Below are positions 56,663 through 64,000 of a stretch of DNA of 64,000 nucleotides, one piece after another. The DNA comes from Parasitella parasitica. Taxonomy: Eukaryota; Mucoromycota; Mucoromycetes; Mucorales; Mucoraceae. The notes under the pieces are model-generated. The model searched no databases, had not been told where the DNA came from, and saw only the letters and a list, made by a program, of their open reading frames with translations. Position 1 is the stretch's first letter. The number at the start of each line of letters is the position of its first letter. Made by a program: the position numbers and the translations under genes. The DNA lies in contig MU619238.1 of assembly GCA_025201805.1 (NCBI GenBank), positions 386,219 through 450,218 on the forward strand, in the 5' to 3' direction.

Positions 56663-57340
56663 GAAGTCGAAAAAAATGAAGAAAAAAAAAGACTTGAAAA
56701 CTTTTTTTTTTTTGGCTGAGATTTGTCATTGTTGTGCTTACAGATGCACAGCAAGTACTAGAAGTTATCGTGCTGCCCTATACACCTCAAAAACGGTATC
56801 TTAGCCGTCCTTTTGACTTACGCACACATGCTCTGCACATTACTGTTTTAATATTTACTTGAATCCACTATTACGACATAAGTTACTTGTAGGTATCCAC
56901 GTACCAAACAACAGCTCAGATATTAATTATGAAAATTATGCATCTCTAAATTTTTCATGAATTTTCAAATGGTGAAAAGCTGCTTTTGTGTGAATCAGCA
57001 TCCAAGTCTTGGTAGATGGTTTTCTATATTTTGAAAACGCCGTTACAGCACAATGGCAGATTGGTTATAAGACAGTAACCGTGATTCTTAATGAACTGCC
57101 ACAATAACAATCGACTTGGGATTGGCTGTTTAGATGTTCTTATAGTTCCAGTCTGAGTGTACGACACTTTTGTACCATTTTCGCCTATATTGGTAACCGT
57201 TTTATATTATCTGATCAACAAAAGAGATGAATTATATCGAAAAGTTATAATGATACTCACATATACAAAGAGACAACGAATAAACCAGTTGCAGAATGAA
57301 GACGGGTATTCATTTTATTTATCAATGTTCAACTAGCCAT
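56663..57340. other. Intergenic region
   Basis: No coding signal. An A/T homopolymer stretch at 56680-56712 lies just upstream of the F-box gene. Nothing else is recognised. Confidence 0.4.
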
Positions 57341-60242
57341 TTAGTCGGCAAGCAACGCGCTAAAGGAGAATGGCTCAAACTTGACACCATCACCCATATA
57401 AAATTTACCATCAAATTCAACCCAATGCAAACGCAGAGCATGCAAAAATGCAGATAAGCCTTCCATGCACAGCAAAATGCCAATGGTTAAGACAAACCAC
57501 ATTGCAAAGCCAATAACCAAGCCTACAACAGCAATAGGACCAGCGAAATTGAACCAAATCTTGAGTGTCATGTCCCACAGCACACTTGATAGTTCTGTTA
57601 TATGACAATGTTAGTACAGGCTGTTAGCCGTCGATAAATGTCCAGACTTACGAGCATGAGCAAGCGACAAAGCCCAAAGACGAAGATAGGAAGCCGTGTT
57701 TGAGATACAATTAAGGCAGAATTCAATAGTATGGATCGTTTGGTGGATCATTTCTTCGCTAAACTCAAACTAGACGCTTTTTAGTATCCCTTTGCCAACA
57801 TGTAGCAACCTGATAGTTACCTCTTCTTCTTCCTCGTCGTCTTCATGTTGAACCGCTGCTACTGATTGACCAGTCGCTTCTGCGTCATCCGATTCAGAAA
57901 GAGCATGGTATTGTTGTTTCTGGTGCTGGATTTTCAGATAGTAAGGCTTAGCAAACCACATCCAAGGCACACAAACAAGAGCAACAAGAATCAAGACCAA
58001 TTGAACTGTACCTTGGCCCTTGTACAGCTGCTCTTGTGGATTTACTTTGCCAGGTGTCAAAAACATGTAAATCAGCATGTTTAGCAAGTTGGGAGGTGAG
58101 TTGTGAATATGGTTGCCTAAGCTGTCAAGCTCCCACCAATTGATACTCCACTTATACATGATGCAAAAGATGAGGTAGCCGAATACAGACTCCATAAACA
58201 AGATCTGTGGCAAAAACTCGAGCCATACAAAGATACTCTTGCCGTAATAGATGTGATTGAATACGTTGAGGCAGATGGCAAAAGACATCTAATATGAGTC
58301 AGTATACGCAAAAGACACTGTCTAGGCTGAGAGAAAAAAAAACTTACATGAATGACACCAATAATGATAGCCTGCTTCATTTTGTAAGAGTTGGAAAACA
58401 GCAAAAAGTTTTCAGAGCCATGCCATGCCGGATCAAAGCCAAAAGTATACACGTTGCCATTGGGGATTTCTTCGACTGTCTCGAAAGACGTAAAATTGGC
58501 AGGGAGATCAAAGCCAGACTTGAATACATTGAGAGAGAGAGAAAAGATATCGTTATAGATACATCCCGTGAATATAGAGAAGATTCCCATCATCAGCATC
58601 ATGTAACGGCCACTGAAGAACATGGTAAATATTTCATCCTTGACATTAGCAAGCTTCTTTTCGTTTAAAACCAAGTAGAGCGCAAAGCAAAACATCAGAA
58701 ATCCATGGCCGATATCACCAAACATAATGGCAAACAAAAACGGAAAAGAGACAATGGTAAAGAGACCAGGATTAACTTCACGGTAGCGCGCAATGCCGTA
58801 CGCATCAATGATGTTTTGGAAGCCTTCAGTGAATTTGTTGGTTCTGTGGTAGGTGGGAGGCTTTCGCTTTGTCTCTAGCTCAGTGAACACAGACGGCATG
58901 TTGGTGCCGGACGACTCGATGGCATTCTTAAGGGCAAGATTGACAATAGGAGTATCATTCTTTGCACACCAGCCTTCGGCGATCAAGCATTTACGATTTA
59001 CATCGTAGTTGAAGAGATTCATGGTATGGTAAATAGCCTTTTCCTTGCGGACGGTAGTATACCAGGCATTAAGATTGTCGGCCACGTTCAAGAGCTCATT
59101 TTGGCGGGTGTCTTTGGTTTGAGAAAGAACCTAAATGACAAAAACCTTAACATGGTGTCTAAATATGGGGAGGGGGCTGTACGCTACTTACAGCATCCAG
59201 GTCTTTGATGCGAGAGGTCACCTCAGCAAGAGCCTCATGTCTTTTATCACTGGAATCATCGACAGTGTACAGAGTGCCGCCCATGCTCTCTGTGATTTTT
59301 TTGATTTTGTTGATTACTTCTTGGCCATGCGCGAATATAGCAAATACATTCTTTTGCACCTTTTTGGTGGTGTCTGCAGGATCGATGATATCGTCATGGA
59401 TTTCAGCGAAATTCATGTAAAGATTACCACGCAGTATTCTCCAGAGCACACGCTCAAATATCTGTATCTTTTCTCTGGGAACGACGCCAGTGACATAGCC
59501 CAAGTTGTCGATAAGACCAGTTTCTTCTTGGACATTGGCAGCTTCTTCGTCATCGTCATTTGAAGACAGTAGCGGTGCTGCTGCAGCGTCTGTTTGCTGC
59601 AGCTGGTTCCTTGATTCTGCCTACATAGACGAGTTGATATATGCTGATATTGTTGGTCTGTTTCCAAGGATGCTTTTACCTGCTCAAAGAATGCCGAAGA
59701 TTCCTTCAAAACATGACGGAGTTCAGCCAATTGCAGATTACGATGCAATAGTGTTTCATATGAACTATTCATTTGACTGATACGCCCTTCATGCTCTTTC
59801 AGGTTTTCTTCTAAATCGTCGATCTCTTGGGCAGTGCGAGCGCTTGAGTAATGAGTATCTGGCTCAGTCACTTGAAAGGGTATCTCTGATTTTTCTATTT
59901 GCGCCTGAAAGAATCCTAAAGGAGGCGAGGAGATGAGTGATGTTGTTTCAGGTACAGGAAAAAAAAAAACCTTACTGCATTGTCTTTCCATTTCATCTAA
60001 TTTTCTGATTTCAGATACAAATGTGCGCTGAAATGCATTGATACTAGGATTCAACTATAGGTACAAATATACCATTAGATCGCGTGCATTCTTTTTGTTT
60101 AACAATATCATACATCTCTGAATTGCACTTTGCCCAGCTCACCCAACTCTGCGACACAGGTATGTGCAACTTCAGCTGGTATAAACAACTGAATAAGTGA
60201 CATCTCTTCCGAACGGAAGAGTGTAGTTTGACTATTTGTCAT
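57341..60242 (-). CDS. VPH1: V-type proton ATPase subunit a
   Basis: Membrane subunit of the V0 sector that carries protons across vacuolar or Golgi membranes. Start [20 protein letters not shown] at 60242, with the usual N-terminus ([35 protein letters not shown]). The soluble half contains [20 protein letters not shown] and [20 protein letters not shown]. The membrane half has [60 protein letters not shown] and [12 protein letters not shown] with the essential Arg of the proton path, ending [12 protein letters not shown]. About nine GT-AG introns. Both Vph1 and Stv1 are possible; the symbol stands for the family. Confidence 0.95.
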
Positions 60243-61060
60243 TATTCAAAACCTAGTAGAATAAAGTGATAGAGAAAAAAAAAAAAAAAAAGAAAAAGTG
60301 TATTTTTTTAAGGGGTAGGAGTATTGTTGCAGACTTTATGTATCAGCTTAAACCTCAACAACCGTGTAGCTGCTTGTCCTGTCTGTGTGACAATGACGTT
60401 GTCCCTTCAAACAGTTGTGAAATATGCTGCTCAAGCCGCAAACACCTTGCTCAAAGTAAAGCGCTGTTGGTCAGGTTTGTATGATACATACGCTCTATAG
60501 TATTAAAAAAAAAAGCCATCATATAAAACATTCTGTGTGTTTTACCATATACAAAAAGCTTTGAATACACACATTGGAGACAGATTAATGCAATTTTTGA
60601 ATCATTTGATTAAAGCCAAGTAGTACATTGACATTGTCAATCAAAAACCAAGCTTTTGGCAACGTATCGACATGGCTTTCAGGAAGCACTAATTAAAAAA
60701 GGAGATGTTCGATATGTATCATTGTTATTGCTTGCACCTAAAAATAGGGCTTAAATTTTAGTGTATATAATGCAGCAACTAATACACGTAAACATGAACA
60801 TTCAGTTTTTACGTATGATAATAATATTGGAGAGAAAAGCGTTTTGTTGTTGATAAGAATAGTGTCGATTCAGGAAAATATAGTTGCAATGATTCCATGC
60901 GTAAGTAAATGGATCATTTTCTGATTCCGTATTCCAACGTTTCAATCTACTATAAAGTCCTTTTTTTCTTTGCTTCCATTTCTTTTTTCTCTTTTTTCCT
61001 TTTTACTTGCTTTTCAAATTTCTTTTATCTTCGATCCTTAGAAGCAAAGACAAAAAGAAA
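60243..61060. other. Intergenic region, divergent promoters
   Basis: The V-ATPase gene and the BAR-SH3 gene start away from each other here. AT-rich with A runs (60273-60298) and a pyrimidine tract directly before the BAR-SH3 start (60958-61030). A plus-strand frame at 60345-60484 (Cys-rich, about 45 residues) is too weak to call. Confidence 0.4.
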
Positions 61061-63194
61061 ATGATCAAGAACATTGGCAAACTCAAGCAGGTAAGATACC
61101 ACATTTTGTTTATGTATCTTTCGTGTGTGTCGAAGGCATATGTATTTGGTTATTTTTAGTTTGGTTAGTGGGTGTTTTAAACCCTGATCATGGATGGTCG
61201 TGAGACCTTTCTTACTCACCACAACATCCAATTTTTAAATAACTGCTGTTGCTGTGGTGTGAGATTGTGTTTGCCAGCTTGGAATATTCGAAATACAAAA
61301 TAAAGAAAGTCATTAATGTGCTTCTACCGTAGTGGACGGGCGAGAAATTTGGCTCTGCAAAAACAACACTACAAACTGAAGACTTTCAGCGTCTTGAAGT
61401 GGAGACAGAGAGAAAGCGTGTTGCATTTGAAAAGTTACACGCATCTGCTTTGATCATGCATACTCAACTGTTGAAGAAAAAAATCTCTCCTGAAGACAAC
61501 AAATCAAAGCGCTTGCCTAATGATCTGCTTGGTGTTTGCATGGGCAGTTATGGCAATGAGTTCACAGAGGATACGCCACTAGGTAAGCTTCTGACCTAAT
61601 AAACATACGAGTTCAGACACTCAACGTAGAGACAAAGGTATTGCTATAGTCAATTTTGGCCATGCACAGTCCAAGATCGGCTCTTACCAAGAGGATTATG
61701 CAAATGCAATGAAAACCAACTACATGGATAAACTGGACGAAGGCTTGGCTCAATTCAAGGAATATCAGGCCCTTCGCAGGAAGCTGGAATCTCGTCGATT
61801 AGATTACGACTCTAAATTAGGCCGTTTACAAAAGTCCAAAAAGGAAAAGCCCGATCTAGAGCAAGAAATGCAAGCAGCGAAAATGAAGTACGAAGACTCT
61901 GAATATGATGTGATTCAACAGATGGCTGCTTTACAAGACTTTGAGGTAAAATGAGCACTAGGAAACTACCATCAAAATGGATGATGCTTAATGACTGACT
62001 GTAGGACGAACATTGTGAAGCATTGGAGAACTTTTTACAGATCCAATTTGAATATTTCACCCGTTCCTTGGAAGCATTGAACGATGTCCGAGCAAACTGG
62101 AGTCAGCCTGTGAACTCTGTTCGCCAAGCTCCAAGACGCACTACCACAATAACCCGCACTTCGAGCAATAATTCTACGGGAGATGACAATGTCGTTCGAC
62201 CACCTGTTAATGCACCTGCCAGCCTTGCTCCCAAAATGCTTTCCCTCGGTAAAAATCCAAGCTCAGATACCTCTGCAAGGCGGATCCCAAGCCGCAAGAA
62301 CTCGTCATTTAGCGACCGTGATGATCTTCCTATTCCTTCCAGTCGTGCAACACCTTCACCAGTGCCGCCTGTATTACCAAGAAGACAATGTAAGTTGATC
62401 ATACATGGTCATGTCAAGTAGGACAATACAGTGAACTAACGTATACAACAATGATGATTGTAGCACAAGCTTCCAACAACAGCGATAACAACCAACGACG
62501 GGCAATCTACGATTTTGGAGGAGACAACGAAGACGAACTATCCTTTAAAACAGGTGATCTAATCCAAGTAGTAGAGGAAGTCGACGAAGGATGGTGGCTA
62601 GGTGAAGCAACTGACTCGAATGGAACTGTGCGTCGAGGTATCTTTCCAGTTAATTATACAGAACTTGTTGCTACTAGTGCTGGGCCACCTATGCCACCAA
62701 GACCTGTTTTGTCTTCACCAAACTCAAATGCGCATCACGATTATATCCCTGAGGAAGACAAACATGACCGAGTTGTTTATGAAGAGCCTACTACGCATGA
62801 CTATTGTAATGGTGGCGTATCCCCATTTGGAGACAACAATGGATCATTGAATAATACAGCCAAAGGATTTTCCTATATTCGGCCGAGCCAACCTACTCGC
62901 GCTCTATCTACTAATACGCTCAAATCACCCAGCAGCTCCCCACTGCCTCATAAAAGAGCTCCGCCACCACCACCGCCTAGCTCACGTACACCGCCTGTCC
63001 TCGCATCCACTAGAAGCTCGGATACTTCTGGTGCTCGGACAGCACCCTCGACGCCCTACCAGATGCATCAAGCCAACAGTGATAATTACTTTGATTCTGT
63101 AACACCAGATTGCGGTGAATGCGGTTGTTCTGAATTTACCGCCAACATATTCAAAAAGGGTCATTGTAACAACTGTTTCCACAAGCATTCTTAA
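61061..63194 (+). CDS. BAR-SH3 (endophilin-like) protein with C-terminal cysteine motif
   Basis: Membrane-bending adaptor. Exon 1 gives MIKNIGKLKQ; after an intron the BAR region follows: WTGEKFGSAKTTLQTEDFQR, LEVETERKRVAFEKLHASAL, SKIGSYQEDYANAMKTNYM, DEGLAQFKEYQALRRKLESR and HCEALENFLQIQFEYFTRSL. A Ser/Pro/Arg linker is followed by an SH3 domain from about 62490 (RAIYDFGGDNEDELSFKTGD, LIQVVEEVDEGWWLGE, RRGIFPVNYTELV). Pro-rich segments follow (PLPHKRAPPPPPP). The last 30 residues hold six cysteines, CGECGC, CNNC and a HKH end, a likely zinc site not usual for endophilins. Introns at about 61091-61332, 61585-61650, 61946-62005 and 62390-62460. The first intron is much longer than the others. 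Confidence 0.85.
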
Positions 63195-64000
63195 ATCAAT
63201 AAAGGATCCTATTACAAAGGGGATATTTTACTTGGGTATTCAATGCAAGGAGGGAAACGCTCAAAAAGAATTTTGTCTATTCGAGAATTTTAGTGTATTT
63301 TATAAAACAAAACACCATTTAATGTAACACGTTGTACGCCACAAACGCAAACCTAACGACTCTAATTACCGTTTTTTTAATAATAATCAGCAAGATAAAA
63401 TGTATTACTCTAATAGTATGTTCATTTGGTTTATTTTATTAAATTAATTTTTTCCACGTAAAAAAAATAAATATAAATATTATATACAACTCCTTTTTTT
63501 TTTTTTAATAAACTAGAAAAGCAATAATAAAAGTACAAGAAAAAAGAAGGTAAAAAGGGAATTTGTACACCTACTAGAGGGGAGTGTAAGAGAGAGAGAT
63601 AAAGAGAAAGAGGGATACAGGGAGGATTTATAAATATTAAAAGAAAAAAAGGAGACGGGAGGTGAGATAAAAAATAAATAAGAGTTATCTAAAAAAAGTA
63701 TGCTGGGAAACTCGCCTGGGAAACCAGCTTGGAGGTCTCCCATTTAAAATAATTGAAATTCAGATTTTGACAAAATAAAGTGATATCATTGGATAAACTC
63801 TTATGTTATTTGACATGAAAGTGTACCTAATGCATTGAATACTGGTGTCTTTATACTGTTAATTGATTATTCTTGTATATATTCACTATAGTAGATTTTC
63901 TACTGAATATTTTTTATTGTCTAAGGTTATTTTTAATATCTTTTAAGCAGTTTATAAAAGAGCTTTACTAAAAGAAACATCGAGAAAGACTTGGAAAATA
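63195..64000. other. AT-rich region at the right edge
   Basis: No gene seen. A/T homopolymers and a purine-rich stretch at about 63540-63670 (GA repeats) dominate. A minus-strand frame there is low-complexity and not called. Confidence 0.4.

Noticed and set aside
63513-63743. Minus-strand Leu/Ser/Phe-rich frame
   Set aside because: Low-complexity translation of a purine-rich tract.

Overview
The window is AT-rich nuclear DNA from a filamentous fungus, most likely a Mucoromycota/Mucorales species. Genes carry many short GT-AG introns (about 45-90 bp), promoters are T- and pyrimidine-rich, and protein families such as the Gln-rich eisosome protein, choice-of-anchor A wall proteins and a LINE with a Mucoromycota-style C-terminus fit that group. 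No bacterial, organellar or viral genes were seen. Species assignment is inference.

Layout. 0-3.3 kb: end of an unknown gene, a GT62 (Mnn9/Anp1-type) mannosyltransferase and a Dug3-type glutamine amidotransferase, the last two on the minus strand. 3.5-7.6 kb: a transposon graveyard with two decayed Tc1/mariner-type transposases and a 5'-truncated LINE. 9.2-18.3 kb: dense genes: a secreted choice-of-anchor A protein with a His/Asp tail, a Swa2/auxilin homologue (UBA-TPR-J), a COG7-like protein that has only the N-terminal part of COG7, COP9 signalosome subunit 2, and Vta1/LIP5 tail-to-tail with it. 18.3-23.5 kb: a gene desert with a 10-N gap. 23.5-30.1 kb: a forkhead factor, an Arg/Ser/Tyr-rich protein, a CsbD-like stress protein and a PPP1R37-like leucine-rich-repeat protein.

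31.5-41 kb is the least explained part: a cluster of six copies of a small secreted protein family (about 152 residues, ten cysteines in the mature part). Three copies look intact and three are broken. Several copies share sequence blocks upstream and downstream, so whole gene-plus-regulatory units seem to have been duplicated and inverted. I do not recognise the family. Degenerate coding-like fragments lie around and between the copies.

43-64 kb returns to ordinary genes: a small CxxC/His protein, a Pil1/Lsp1-type eisosome protein, a tandem pair of secreted paralogues, COG3, a CNNM/DUF21-CBS membrane protein, an F-box/LRR protein, the V-ATPase a subunit and a BAR-SH3 protein with a C-terminal cysteine motif.

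Shared theme: many intact genes serve membrane traffic and the cell surface (COG7-like, COG3, auxilin, Vta1, V-ATPase a, eisosome, BAR-SH3, mannosyltransferase, secreted wall proteins). This is not an operon-like arrangement; the genes have their own promoters and mixed strands. Exon borders given were read from GT/AG sites and phase, not from transcripts.
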